Part shown: positions 20,501 to 29,673 of the stretch, in pieces
Layout: each line of letters opens with the position of its first letter
Numbering within the stretch: position 1 is the first letter of the stretch
DNA from: Lachancea mirantina
Lineage: Eukaryota > Ascomycota > Saccharomycetes > Saccharomycetales > Saccharomycetaceae
NCBI GenBank assembly: GCA_900074745.1
Contig: LT598468.1
Location: 1,426,001 to 1,490,000 of the forward strand
DNA length: 64,000 nucleotides
Reading direction: 5' to 3'
The notes under the pieces: generated by a model
Told to the model about the DNA's origin: nothing
Databases searched by the model: none
What the model saw: the letters and a program-made list of their open reading frames with translations, nothing else
Program-made: the position numbers and the translations under genes

Positions 20501-23500
20501 CTTTCGACCCTTTCTCGATTGAAAAGCACTCATTTGAAACATAGTCAAATATAGCTGGATCATATGCCCCATCCGGAACATATAACTGAAGCATTCCAAG
20601 CGAAAAAATTATCCAAGCTTTGCCCACTGACTGGGCAGATTCCGTCTCTTTGGCGGACTGGATTGCCGGTTTAAGAAATAGCTTATCAACGTGCTTGTAG
20701 AACTGAAGCATGTACGCGCTATTGCTAGTTTCCTTCGAACTTGCTTCCTTTTCCGCGGGAAAGCCAGCGTGAAGTTTCGAAACTCTAGAATAGATCTGTA
20801 GCAGCTCCTCCTTGAACGACTTCATTTGATTGACGGTGATTTGTTCTGAATTTCTGATCAAATATCTAAGCAGAAGGGAGCCATCCTCTTTTGTTTGACT
20901 TAAGTGGCATCCGGGAATATGAGTTAAGCCTGTCAGTTTTTCTACCAAGCTCCCGAAGAGCGTGGTATCGAACAAAGTCGATGTATGGGAAATAAATCCA
21001 CACCCGTTGTCTCTCGTCCACAAAACATCGAATATTGGCGGATAAAAATTTCCTTTGCATTGCGAATTCATTATTGAAGCAGCTGATATAGATGCGAAGG
21101 GAAGCACTTCAAGTACTGTGGAGCTCAAAAAATGCTTTTCATGTGCGACGTTGAGACGCGCAACCACATCGAACTCCTGACGGAAGTAATGATACCTTTC
21201 GTAAAGAAATTGAGAAGAGATGGTCGCTAGATTTCCGATACTTCTCTCGATCTCAGACATGATAGCTTCGAAGTCCATATCCCTTTCAAGAAGAATATCC
21301 TTGAAGGTGTCCAAAAGAAACTGTCGCAATGAGCCAATAAGCTCATACGAATCCGAATACAGCATAACTGACACCTGGTCGAACTTCGAAGTAATGTCTA
21401 AAAGCTTCTCAAACTTACGCCAAGATTTCTCTGACGTGGGATATGTTCCACGAAATTCTTCCCAAATAAGGGTCATGGAACGTCCTCTTGTGAACTCAGT
21501 AAGTCTGCCGAACAGTTCGATTATTCCCATGAAATCGTCCGAACTTCTGTTGTCTAAGGAAGACGAATTTTTCCATTCCTGAATCAAATCCCGATGCGCT
21601 CTCAACTTTGCATCGTTGCGCCTTATTGCAGACTTTTCTACATTAATCCAAATAGCACAAAGCTTGAAAAGCGAACAAAAGAAAGATTCATCAACAAAAA
21701 GTCTGTTCTCAGACATGCGTTGCTCGATGAAAGTTCTGAGCTTGACAAGTATGTCGAAAACAGGAAATTTGAAATTGCCTTTTAATTGGCGCCCAAGGTG
21801 CCGTGCCGCAGATGATTCCAGGTAAGTTAGCTTATCGGGTTGAGAATGTAAAGCTCTTGACTCTGTTTGCTGTAGACTCGTGAAAGAGTAACGAAGGAAG
21901 CAAACCGTCTCAAAAAGGTACACTGGTTCGGCAGTTGAGATAAAAGGGTACTCGACTTGCAGTAATGGTAAGTTATAAAAATTCAAAAGAGGCATTATTG
22001 CCTGATGTGACCATAGTCCTTTCAGGTCAACAGTAAGCGCTGCCTTAGCCTGGGAAGTGGAGAGTAATTGAGATAACTTAGGTGTAAGGTCGGAATTGTT
22101 GGCTGATTGTACAAAGCCGCTGATCTGCTCTATGGCAGTAGCTTCATCATATAGTTTACAAGCACTCACATTTTCCAACCAGTCGTTGACACTTGCAATA
22201 GCGGAGAGTGAAAGAACCCCAGCAATTTTTTCGCATGCTCTCATCTGAGATATGATCAAAATGTCATGAACTTGAGCTAATTCATACATCAAGGACGCGT
22301 CTTGAGAAACAAGAGAAGATAACGGTTTCGAACCTCTCTCGCTCAATACTTTATCTCCTTTCTCATTCACATCCCGTTTTCTTTCTTCATTACCAGGGAA
22401 ACCCATAGCCAGTTTATCGAACGACGTGGATCGAATATTTAGATCTTCCAAAAACAGTTCGACTCCTCTGTTTCTCATCGCCCTAGACAGTTCTCCAAAT
22501 TTGGGGTTGACCGTCAAGAATAACCGGAAGTCGGGATGAGGCTTAACTACACGCGGTGACCCATCTTCTAAGTTACATTCATTGATCACCATTGAACCTC
22601 CTGCCTCCAAAAGTGAGTTTAGTCGGTCGAGGACAGACGGTGAACAAAGATTTGCGTTATCCAAAATCATCCAATCACCTCGTTCCATTGCTTGTAACAA
22701 AAGACCATCGTACCATTTGAAGCGTACGGAGCTCGCATTTGATAAAGCGAGATGCAAGTTTTCAATTTCACGGGCCAAATTATTGACGTGCTCGCTGGTT
22801 GTTGAAGACTTGAAATCGTTGAAGCGCTGATAGAACTCGTCAAAATTATCTGTGCTAATAGACGTGGATTTCAACAAGGAGTCAAGTTTCAAGCAAGCGA
22901 CAACTCCTCTGTCATGAGCAGAACTTTTTGGAGCTATCAAGTTGACAATGGAATAGTCCGTGATGACTTGCTTGACATTTTCCACAGCATCAGCGAGAGC
23001 CCGATTCAAGTCCACTTGTTCGAAGCCTCCAAGCAAATCCATGCTGTCCACATCACTGTTCATAGAAAATTCAACTACATGAGCTCCGAAAGTGTCTGCC
23101 AAAAATCTTATTACCTCTGTTTTGCCTGAAAAGGAAGGGCCGACGAGAATAACGGGCCAATTGTTCTTTAAACATCTGAGAACTGATTCATAAATCGGGA
23201 TATTACACTGAAGGGCTTTTGTGCGTACACCTCCCCTTGGGGACTTTTTTGAGAGAACGTTCCGCTCAGCAACTTCCTGATTTGCTTGCATAAAGTCAGG
23301 CCCTAGCTTCATGTAATTATCCCTTTTGTGGCAAGATCCAAAAGTGTTTTCAATTAGCGCACGGGCCTTCATCTTATCCGCCTGAGTTCGAAATCTTTGG
23401 ACAAGTATCAAGTCTAGAAAGTCGGCAGGATTCACGCCGTTATTGAATGACTTATTGTTTAAAAGCTTGAGCCACCGTAAAACATCTCTTAAATTGAACT

Positions 23501-26500
23501 CCCAAGGACCACCGCTCGCACCCCATTGTTTTCTTACAGAAACTTCCATCTCCAAATTTGCAACCACGTCGATCATCTTTGAGATGAGACTCGTCTCAAT
23601 TTCAGGGTAGATGTGTGTGGCGATTAACGACAAATCCTCCGGCGTTAGCATTTCGACATACACGACATTGAACCGGTTAACGAAAGATTTCGGCAGGCCC
23701 TTCCGGCCACCTCCTTGGTGTTGCGGATTTTGTGCGGCAAATACGACGAAGTTTTCATGACGCAGAAAAGATTTGTCAAGTTCAGGAACGTAAGCTTGCC
23801 CTCGATGATCAAAACAGGCGTTCAAACCTTCAAGAACAGATTGTGACGCCAAGTTCATTTCATCGAGAAGGACCCACTCCCCCAGTTGCATAGCTCTCAG
23901 AAATGGTGCGTCGCGCCAAACAAACTCACCGGCTCTTTCTCCTGGGACGTCGGATCCGAAAAGGTCTACCAAATCTGTTTGTTCTGAGAGATTAATACGT
24001 GTTAGCTTATTGCCCGTGCATTCGGCTAAAGCTGTTATAAGGCTTGTCTTTCCCACACCGGGACTGCCTTCCAACAAGATCGGTTTCTTGACCTGCATGG
24101 CCCTAACTACTTTCATTAGATTTTTAGCAGTAGTTGGGGCACTGAGACTAAAGGCTGGAATTTCCGTATTTGTTGTCTTACGCTCGATATCAAACGCTCC
24201 TATACGTAGCATTTCTGAAGTCAACTCAAGATGGAGATCAGATCGCAAAAACGAGGCTAAATCGTGAGATGCAAAATTTGATAGAGCTTCGACGCATTGA
24301 TGTTTTTCATTTGCCAACGCAGTGCTGTTCTCAGACAAGAACCCAGTATTGTTGGTACCTAGAGCGTCAATAAAAACCATAGCAGCGCCTTCCAATAACA
24401 TTGCTAGCGGTTCCTTAGCTGTTTTAGTGCTGGAGTTAAGAAACTCTACCCAAACGAGGATATCACGCAAGGACACTATTCCGCTGTCAGCTTTCCCATG
24501 ACCATACTTTTTTGCAAACCATTCGGAAAACAGAACTACCGGTTCAACCAAAAATTGTAAGGATTTAAGTAACTTTGAAGACACTATCTTTCTAACGTCA
24601 TTAAAGTTTTCCATAGATGGAACCCAAATTTCGGTGAAACGATTTCTCAACGCAGGTGAAAGTTCTTTTTTGCCATAGTCACCACCTGGATTCATCGTTG
24701 CTAAAAATTCAAACATCGTCGACGCACGCACAAGGGCTCCCTGACCGCCTTTTTCAGACAAAAATAAGGTTCGTTCAGGTTCTAAAACACTATTCAGTCT
24801 TTCCAAAACTGAGTCGTCTGCCAGAGATATTTCGTCAAGCAAGAAAAGCTGGCCTTCCTTCATGGCCTGGACTAAGGGACCATCATTCCATTCGAAAAGA
24901 ACCTGAAGGCCGTCTCTCAGCGACGTTACTTCACTTTGAATCTCCAAAGGCACCAGGCTCTTGTCACAGCCGTCATAAAGCTCTATGAGTTTCGATAAGG
25001 ATACCTCATTCAAGTCGATGTCTTCTAAAGACTCACCGATACATTTCACCAAAAGCGCCGACAATCTCACTTGTAACTCCGATCTGTTCCTTCGTGGTCT
25101 CTGAGCTCCCAGAATATCACCTGTCTCGGTGTTTTGATGCGCGTTGACCGTTGTAAGTCCTTGATTTCTAAATTGTGCAAGAAGCTGGCAGATTGTGGTC
25201 TTACCACAACCAGTTTCTCCCACTAGTAAAACTGGTTCGTGGTTCTTCAAGCAGGCCTCGACCAAAACAGAAAGTCTGCACATAGCTTCTGTCCAAACGA
25301 CTGAAGTTTCGATGCCCATGAGCTCGGTATTTTCAAGCTGATGGTAGTACTGGCTCATATCCAGCTTGACTCTCATGACTTTTTCAATGATCGACATTAC
25401 AACCTTCTTCTCGTCCAATGATCTGCACCGCTCTGCTAGTAACATATAGCCATTGGCAGCAAGCTCGTCATACCCCACAGAGTCACGCAACGCCCATCTG
25501 AACAAATCACGAAGAGTTGCAAAACTATTTCCTTGCTCAAATAAGCGCGACGCAGACCGTTGTACGGAAAGCTGCCTGTAGACTTCCACGATCTTTTTGG
25601 CGTAAGAGGGTGCAATCTGGCACCTTTCCTTCAAAATGATCTCTAATTCATCCTGTGGAATGTCATCGAAGTGCAATTCTAGGAAACGGTTTCTAAATGC
25701 TCTCGAAAGAATTTTTCGACCACCGTAAAGACCCGGCGGATTCTGAGTGGCGAAAAGCATGAAATTAGGATGTGGATGCACAACTTCTTGGGTTTCCGGT
25801 ATCAGAAGCTCTCTGTTATCATCCAATAATCTGTTCAATGCTTCTAAAACATCCGTAGGGGCTAAATTCAATTCATCTAAAATGATCCAATAGCCTTTCC
25901 GCAGAGCTTCAACCAAGGCACCCTCAGCAAATTTGAGACTCCCAGTTTCATCTGCGATATAGGTTCCCAAATACTCCTGCAAATCAGTATGTTCATGATT
26001 GTTTATGCGCACGACTTTGTTACCCGTGATTTGGGCCAAATACTTGATCATACTGGTTTTCCCCGCCGATGTTGGCCCCTGTATTAAAACAGGGAAACGT
26101 TTACTAGAAGTGGCTCTCACCAAATTTAGCATGTTTCTTTCCACAAAGGGAGTTATAATATAATGCGGTTGTTCAACTCTTTCCTCCGAGCCTCGCTTCA
26201 TCCAATAGTGCTTGAATTGTATAAAGTCAGGTCCCGGGCATGGAGGAATCTGCGAAATTACTGACTTTGCATTTTTGAGCCTGCCTAAAATAAATTCTTC
26301 AATCAGAGGTTTTAGTAAAGCTTCTGACTTCTCGTTAAGAAGTGTGAGGAAACACATGCAAAATGCTTCAAACAAAGAGCGCCGTAAACCATAGATCAAT
26401 ATTATGTCTTTCACGTAAATCAAAGCACGCGTCAATGTACGGATGCTAAAATGTGGTCTTTGATTCGCGCCATCAACAATCTGGTTGGACTCGGATAATT

Positions 26501-29321
26501 TTTTGGCTCTAAGGTATAGCTCAGCAATATCATTACCAACCCACTCATCATTGGCCGCATACTTACCAACGTAACGGTCGATGATCGAAAGAAGGTCAGT
26601 AATGTCTCGGTCCGGAGAATGGACATATATTTCGGTGAATCTAGACCGTACGCCCATTGGCAAATCTCTCTTTCCAACGTCAGTGGCAGGATTCATGCAG
26701 GCGAAAATACGAAAGTTAGGATGTGCTTTGATAGGTTCCGCTTGGCCCTTTTCAGTTAGCAGTACACTTCTGGACGACGGCTCAGAAAGTAAGTCGGATA
26801 TGCTTTCCAGAGCATCTTGTGAAGCTAAGTTGATCTCGTCAAGCAACAGCCATTCACCGTTTCGCACGGCACTCACGAGGGAACCCTCGACAAAATCAAA
26901 TATGAAGGAATTTTCTATTGAAGAGTATTGTTTCTCAAATTTCTTGACTGTTTCGTCGAACTCTGACCACTTTTTCAGCAACATATTCTTATCGTGCATA
27001 TCAAGCTTTCGCTTCTTGACCTTTGATGGTTGTTGCTCCGTGCCTTGTTCAGCCGAAAGAAGTTTCTCGGCCATCTTATTTGCTTCCTTCAGGAGCCTGA
27101 CGACATTTTTCCACTGAGATTTGTTGAAGCATCTATGAAGCATCATGTAAAAGCGCTCATTCTTTTTCATCGAGAAAGTCGTCGGGAAGAGCTTCTCAAA
27201 ATTCTCGATGATAGGTATGGCGAGGGTTCTACAATTGACCGGTTTGAAGCTACCAAGCAAATCTCCACTCTCGGTTTGCTGAGACAAATTAAGAACTGTG
27301 AGTTTTTGATTAACCGATTTGGCCATCTCTTGTACAACGGTCGTCTTACCTGTTCCAGTTTCCCCTACCAGCAAAACGGGCTCGATCATTTGCACAGCAA
27401 CTCCAACTTGTTCCATCAGCCTCAGAGAATGGTTCGTTTGCGCAAACGATGTGACATTCACTGACTTCTTTCTAATATTGCTTGAGCTTTTGGGCAAAAT
27501 CGATCTTCCGATGGTAACATTGTTCACACTATCGATGAAATTTGGCACATGGCGGGTAAGGAAGAGGGCTGTTCTTGATGGAGGGATTTCTAAAGTGCTG
27601 CCAATCGCCTCAACAATCGGCGTCAATGCACCAAATTCACCGATGGCACTCGCGAAACAGTCAGTTGCCTCGGCAAATATACTGTCGTAAGTCGCAGACT
27701 CCATCAAATCAGAGGAGCTTCGAATACCACTGTTTGCGATTAATACTTCGATTCGGCTGCAAAGCTTTACCAAATCCCGCACAGTTATGGTTCTTGGTTG
27801 AACTCCGCGATTAAGCGAAATGAACTGCGGACTTGTTAAAATACTCCGTACTGAGTTGAAAGCAAGGATAAGCTTTGGTACCAAGCTTGATATCGATTTG
27901 AAGCGTGTTTTTAGAATGAGTTCCAAGTTCTGATCCCCCATTTCTGGCAAATGAATTTTTTCCCAAAGACGATAGCCTACCAGGCTGGAGTCAAGAATTT
28001 CATGATGGTCTTCGCTTACTTGTTTCTCGGGTGTTCTTATTGTTGATATGAGCTGAAACCCATTGGCAGCCCGTATGGTTTCTCCACGAGAATGAATGCT
28101 GATTTCATGCTTTTCGAGTAATGTTAAAAGAATAGACAAGACTTCAGTTGGTGCCCTGTCAATGTCCTCTATCAAGACCCACCTTCCCTCCCTGACAGCC
28201 GTCGTCAGTACACCATACTTCCATTCGAAAGTTCCGGGTTTTTCTCCTGAGGTATAGGTTCCGAGAAGAAGCTTGACGTCGGTCTGCTCGCCCAGATGAA
28301 TTTTGACCATTTGACTTGTCTGGCCCATTGCTTTACTCAATTGATCGACCAAAAAAGTTTTACCACTTCCAGCTGCCCCTACCAGCATCACTGGTTTTGA
28401 TCTTTGCATCGTGAGAGCCAGTTTGCGGATCACATCGAGGGCATCAGTTGTAGGCACCAACGTCAGAGGATCTCTAATGTCATTTCTTCTTGAACTTTCT
28501 GCAGTTAGTGGGAGAAGTACCCCATATACTGAGACGACTAAGTCACTCAAGGCGCTCGGATATATCAAAAGCACGTTTCTGGAGGTCCCTTTGAAATGGT
28601 TATCGCCTTCTGGTTCTGAGAAAAGCTGAGAATACTTCGCTATGCGCTTGGCCTCGTTGAGCTCTAGAAACTGATAATCGACACCCAGATCATTGCCGTA
28701 CACACCTCTCATCGCAATGGCGTGGCACCCAAAACTTTTCTGCATCGCAATTTGTGCCTTTTCGGTCATGTTCATATGCATCCCGAGTATCTTACAGCAC
28801 AGAAGCTTTTCGATCTGACTACTCGCGGCCGACCTTAAAACTTGGTAGAAAACTTCAGGCCTTACGTATGCCACAAACCGTGTTCTGTCCCAGGATAATA
28901 GTCTATAAAATGCCAATAGTGTGCGATGCACATCATCACCAATCTTACGCTCTTGCAGGAGCTCATTCAAGTCGCCAGAGGCATGCTCCAGAAAAAACTC
29001 AACCAACCCTGTTGTTTGCGGGAACAGGGCGACAATCTCACCTATCGCGCTAATGACACTGCTGTAGTATTGTCTCTCTCGACGGGAAGCCCATCGAGCA
29101 ACGATATCCAGTAGGATTGGCTGGTAAATCCATAGGTACGCAGTTGTTGAGGATGACTTGAGTATTTGTTCCGCCAAGAAACACAAGCTATCGGCCACGT
29201 TCGCTTTCAGGTCGATTTCATGGAAAGTATGCAACTTATGAGGCTCGAAAAACTTGTTGAAAGACTCGAATCTGTGGCGGCAAACGTCCAGATCCAAACT
29301 TATATTATTGTTTTCCAGCAT
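14595..29321 (-). CDS. MDN1: Midasin, dynein-related AAA+ ATPase of 60S ribosome assembly
   Basis: A single uninterrupted frame of 4,908 codons, almost exactly the size of S. cerevisiae Mdn1 (4,910). Midasin (Rea1) remodels pre-60S particles, pulling off Ytm1 and Rsa4. After an N-terminal domain come six AAA modules, each with a recognisable P-loop: GAAGSGKT (about residue 310), GETGTGKT (about 650), GPTSAGKT (about 1080), GETGCGKT (about 1365), GSPGVGKT (about 1755) and GPSFSGKT (about 2065). A long linker follows, then an Asp/Glu-rich region (about 4050-4540). The C-terminal MIDAS domain has its metal motif DDSKSMS near residue 4707, which grips the UBL domains of substrates. It occupies nearly a quarter of the window. 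It corresponds to YLR106C. Confidence 0.98.
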   Translation of the reverse strand: MLENNNISLDLDVCRHRFESFNKFFEPHKLHTFHEIDLKANVADSLCFLAEQILKSSSTTAYLWIYQPILLDIVARWASRRERQYYSSVISAIGEIVALFPQTTGLVEFFLEHASGDLNELLQERKIGDDVHRTLLAFYRLLSWDRTRFVAYVRPEVFYQVLRSAASSQIEKLLCCKILGMHMNMTEKAQIAMQKSFGCHAIAMRGVYGNDLGVDYQFLELNEAKRIAKYSQLFSEPEGDNHFKGTSRNVLLIYPSALSDLVVSVYGVLLPLTAESSRRNDIRDPLTLVPTTDALDVIRKLALTMQRSKPVMLVGAAGSGKTFLVDQLSKAMGQTSQMVKIHLGEQTDVKLLLGTYTSGEKPGTFEWKYGVLTTAVREGRWVLIEDIDRAPTEVLSILLTLLEKHEISIHSRGETIRAANGFQLISTIRTPEKQVSEDHHEILDSSLVGYRLWEKIHLPEMGDQNLELILKTRFKSISSLVPKLILAFNSVRSILTSPQFISLNRGVQPRTITVRDLVKLCSRIEVLIANSGIRSSSDLMESATYDSIFAEATDCFASAIGEFGALTPIVEAIGSTLEIPPSRTALFLTRHVPNFIDSVNNVTIGRSILPKSSSNIRKKSVNVTSFAQTNHSLRLMEQVGVAVQMIEPVLLVGETGTGKTTVVQEMAKSVNQKLTVLNLSQQTESGDLLGSFKPVNCRTLAIPIIENFEKLFPTTFSMKKNERFYMMLHRCFNKSQWKNVVRLLKEANKMAEKLLSAEQGTEQQPSKVKKRKLDMHDKNMLLKKWSEFDETVKKFEKQYSSIENSFIFDFVEGSLVSAVRNGEWLLLDEINLASQDALESISDLLSEPSSRSVLLTEKGQAEPIKAHPNFRIFACMNPATDVGKRDLPMGVRSRFTEIYVHSPDRDITDLLSIIDRYVGKYAANDEWVGNDIAELYLRAKKLSESNQIVDGANQRPHFSIRTLTRALIYVKDIILIYGLRRSLFEAFCMCFLTLLNEKSEALLKPLIEEFILGRLKNAKSVISQIPPCPGPDFIQFKHYWMKRGSEERVEQPHYIITPFVERNMLNLVRATSSKRFPVLIQGPTSAGKTSMIKYLAQITGNKVVRINNHEHTDLQEYLGTYIADETGSLKFAEGALVEALRKGYWIILDELNLAPTDVLEALNRLLDDNRELLIPETQEVVHPHPNFMLFATQNPPGLYGGRKILSRAFRNRFLELHFDDIPQDELEIILKERCQIAPSYAKKIVEVYRQLSVQRSASRLFEQGNSFATLRDLFRWALRDSVGYDELAANGYMLLAERCRSLDEKKVVMSIIEKVMRVKLDMSQYYHQLENTELMGIETSVVWTEAMCRLSVLVEACLKNHEPVLLVGETGCGKTTICQLLAQFRNQGLTTVNAHQNTETGDILGAQRPRRNRSELQVRLSALLVKCIGESLEDIDLNEVSLSKLIELYDGCDKSLVPLEIQSEVTSLRDGLQVLFEWNDGPLVQAMKEGQLFLLDEISLADDSVLERLNSVLEPERTLFLSEKGGQGALVRASTMFEFLATMNPGGDYGKKELSPALRNRFTEIWVPSMENFNDVRKIVSSKLLKSLQFLVEPVVLFSEWFAKKYGHGKADSGIVSLRDILVWVEFLNSSTKTAKEPLAMLLEGAAMVFIDALGTNNTGFLSENSTALANEKHQCVEALSNFASHDLASFLRSDLHLELTSEMLRIGAFDIERKTTNTEIPAFSLSAPTTAKNLMKVVRAMQVKKPILLEGSPGVGKTSLITALAECTGNKLTRINLSEQTDLVDLFGSDVPGERAGEFVWRDAPFLRAMQLGEWVLLDEMNLASQSVLEGLNACFDHRGQAYVPELDKSFLRHENFVVFAAQNPQHQGGGRKGLPKSFVNRFNVVYVEMLTPEDLSLIATHIYPEIETSLISKMIDVVANLEMEVSVRKQWGASGGPWEFNLRDVLRWLKLLNNKSFNNGVNPADFLDLILVQRFRTQADKMKARALIENTFGSCHKRDNYMKLGPDFMQANQEVAERNVLSKKSPRGGVRTKALQCNIPIYESVLRCLKNNWPVILVGPSFSGKTEVIRFLADTFGAHVVEFSMNSDVDSMDLLGGFEQVDLNRALADAVENVKQVITDYSIVNLIAPKSSAHDRGVVACLKLDSLLKSTSISTDNFDEFYQRFNDFKSSTTSEHVNNLAREIENLHLALSNASSVRFKWYDGLLLQAMERGDWMILDNANLCSPSVLDRLNSLLEAGGSMVINECNLEDGSPRVVKPHPDFRLFLTVNPKFGELSRAMRNRGVELFLEDLNIRSTSFDKLAMGFPGNEERKRDVNEKGDKVLSERGSKPLSSLVSQDASLMYELAQVHDILIISQMRACEKIAGVLSLSAIASVNDWLENVSACKLYDEATAIEQISGFVQSANNSDLTPKLSQLLSTSQAKAALTVDLKGLWSHQAIMPLLNFYNLPLLQVEYPFISTAEPVYLFETVCFLRYSFTSLQQTESRALHSQPDKLTYLESSAARHLGRQLKGNFKFPVFDILVKLRTFIEQRMSENRLFVDESFFCSLFKLCAIWINVEKSAIRRNDAKLRAHRDLIQEWKNSSSLDNRSSDDFMGIIELFGRLTEFTRGRSMTLIWEEFRGTYPTSEKSWRKFEKLLDITSKFDQVSVMLYSDSYELIGSLRQFLLDTFKDILLERDMDFEAIMSEIERSIGNLATISSQFLYERYHYFRQEFDVVARLNVAHEKHFLSSTVLEVLPFASISAASIMNSQCKGNFYPPIFDVLWTRDNGCGFISHTSTLFDTTLFGSLVEKLTGLTHIPGCHLSQTKEDGSLLLRYLIRNSEQITVNQMKSFKEELLQIYSRVSKLHAGFPAEKEASSKETSNSAYMLQFYKHVDKLFLKPAIQSAKETESAQSVGKAWIIFSLGMLQLYVPDGAYDPAIFDYVSNECFSIEKGSKESLIESWRFGRLILSGDSPISIENVISKEIKTGIAVKPRIYRPHESIDMLFDEWQAFISSTADSIPVTNMLTSIESADVRALSQANLFQQNTSQFIERLNSSFKVYSDVNDLLSSFINGLKFGTDLVLFGRDKSVERSPKSPLWALNPLVISSTSKICEVFEEAEKFSKNQGLKGSVVEKLMIFFLKLYKLHDKAETLKPVFQKALECLYLRWVVRREQAEKEALNQSGIYRYNHKDEDEESEIAKLFPNCNDEEGSSEDTADEFESASYDLAQSYMQVFSSRSVSITEVAEVGAELTDSLIKNGFSANNVSKNSNDLVSVVHHFVSKLDCLSENQNHIEETLDFYRDHSLGEIRKAIKIVESLWGSVKEFLKQWPDHAILLDLFRVSQEFCHYSLDTPIARSLQKIEQIYTYVTEWQKYASTKVSLQTHVVALTELIVSWRKLELKTWAALFDTEDEGSRKRIGKWWYHLFETLMIARYDTIEGNENSQSLTTLLSSLNVFLSNCTYGEFETRVELLRAFIAHVEIDYGGESALYLALSNFVTFYEQFLPIIRRAKTDARKALEKEMKDIILLASWKDVNVDALKQSSKRSHNSLFKIVRKYREVLNLETKPLIESGIPPQDKPEACFNTLSEDRITGVDLDEAQAILQQLPSWTSRPKTHQSMARTVRNMDRHIYSIVNENLPSFYTFANDVCSEAKRLRDETPKVYDKKDKKKLASLKTQKIRMINDTLKDLRSMGLKLAFRDDIRKVQLSVTSILAHTDCLRDTCIDGCDAYFFRLLDLMPRLKVTLSSPTDDIPPVLLTKGLAASENLMYMLINIRPAMRKSAEISSAIKNLHFELNLVAKSTNALIDTSFKRAVRNAESISEWLPGLIDYAITTVEKCQSYVNCESDLGFLFEAKTWISGLQQDIGGLHYSDERLIKTVFDFMNYMTDLANKLTSCKSIYSFVFEMVASWIKQKLSQDVETLEVKSESANNVGELDRSLQNLTTSIMLTVQKLVEQFGRASEESDTWLTDTQRTISEALYVVQNSRVLSNLRASTDIIIQSNLNKKSSKVVSYMCSYALPLLDSFRRLLTGILNMASKNYENLSHGTFLLANMLLILGSEGLCSPTPPSEEVDDKNLTDGTGLGEGDGAESKGDGLDDEEINEVAQESNEKQKDKEDMDDKGEDSAVEIEGDMGGDLEDASGEDESEGEDKDEDENELDEEVDNIGDDDPNAIDEKMWDNDGSSNSNEKESEQALNNPANEEMKASEEDHDKLNEPHGDEGADEDQESNEAPGEGSEEDDREHDEGGDESEDDAVGQNDEVVDEQTADDMAPPPPEVDTMNLPEGMNLDSEEEPISDNEADIKSVDEMDVDEENSEDHEAEANQISKEEEFNEEESDNLDEEESIEKTEELESSPEADEDNHDIEQFDQEVKNTKDDQTPTGESGGEDSLEGLNGLNNSDVKMEDEDHDTAVQQEAGTRGEGGDALDNEERNDIGSNGAADQSQQMNQDSSANDSSRQEANESLKQLGDNLKEFHRRHNEIREASQSNTEENDQERANQRPDEFEHVEGANTEDTTQALGSANKDQVTSIDEEMAIDDEDLDQEEVEDAEAEFDTNNTGIEQDIEREPEKGPNDGDHRESEKKSSGAYIGERQHISEKDKFTSSDLLGSSDDDLDQLMEEVDRKVKIDHDQLEPARSLEESRALWRNSETQTAELSAGLCEQLRLILEPTLATKLRGDYKTGKRLNMKKIIPYIASQFRKDKIWLRRTKPSKRQYQIMIAVDDSKSMSESKSVNLAFQSICLVSKALTQLESGGLSVVKFGETVQEVHGFNRAFSGDSGPKIFQWFDFQESKTDVKKLVAESIRIFQQAQSSSTADLWQLQIVISDGVCEDHETILRLVRRARENRIMLVFVIVDGINSSQSIMDMSQVSYIPDQSGNLQLKVGKYLDTFPFEFYVVVRDISELPEMLSVILRQYFSELAAA

Positions 29322-29409
29322 ATCCTAGAGAACTATGCCCTGGTCTGCTGCTGCCTCGAAGTTTGTTGTCTCTTCAGCTGTTTAGTTTGTTATTAAAGAG
29401 AGAGCTCAT

Positions 29410-29433
29410 CTCATCGCATCAAAATTTTTTCAC
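29410..29433 (-). promoter_or_regulatory. PAC + RRPE pair in the MDN1-REX3 divergent promoter
   Basis: On the minus strand, reading toward MDN1, TGAAAAAATTTT (RRPE; bound by Stb3) is followed after a few bases by GCGATGAG (PAC). This pair is the classic signature of ribosome-biogenesis promoters. It lies about 90-110 bp upstream of the MDN1 ATG. The divergent gene REX3 starts about 240 bp away. The rest of the 352-bp spacer shows nothing else I can name. Confidence 0.8.
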
Positions 29434-29673
29434 CATCCAACTTGGTAGACTTGAAAAAGTAATACGGCAGAGAATGAATGTATCTATTAATTAAGGTTTA
29501 GCTCAAGAAATCTAAAAAAGCCAATCAAAAACCAGAGTCCCTCGCCATTCTGTACAAACCCGTTAGCTGGCTGACTTTTGTTCCGTTAGTATTATTAGAG
29601 TTAATCCTGGTCGAGGATGGTTTTTAAATTTTGAGCGAGTCTCCACCCACAATTAAACAAAGAGCATCTTGAC

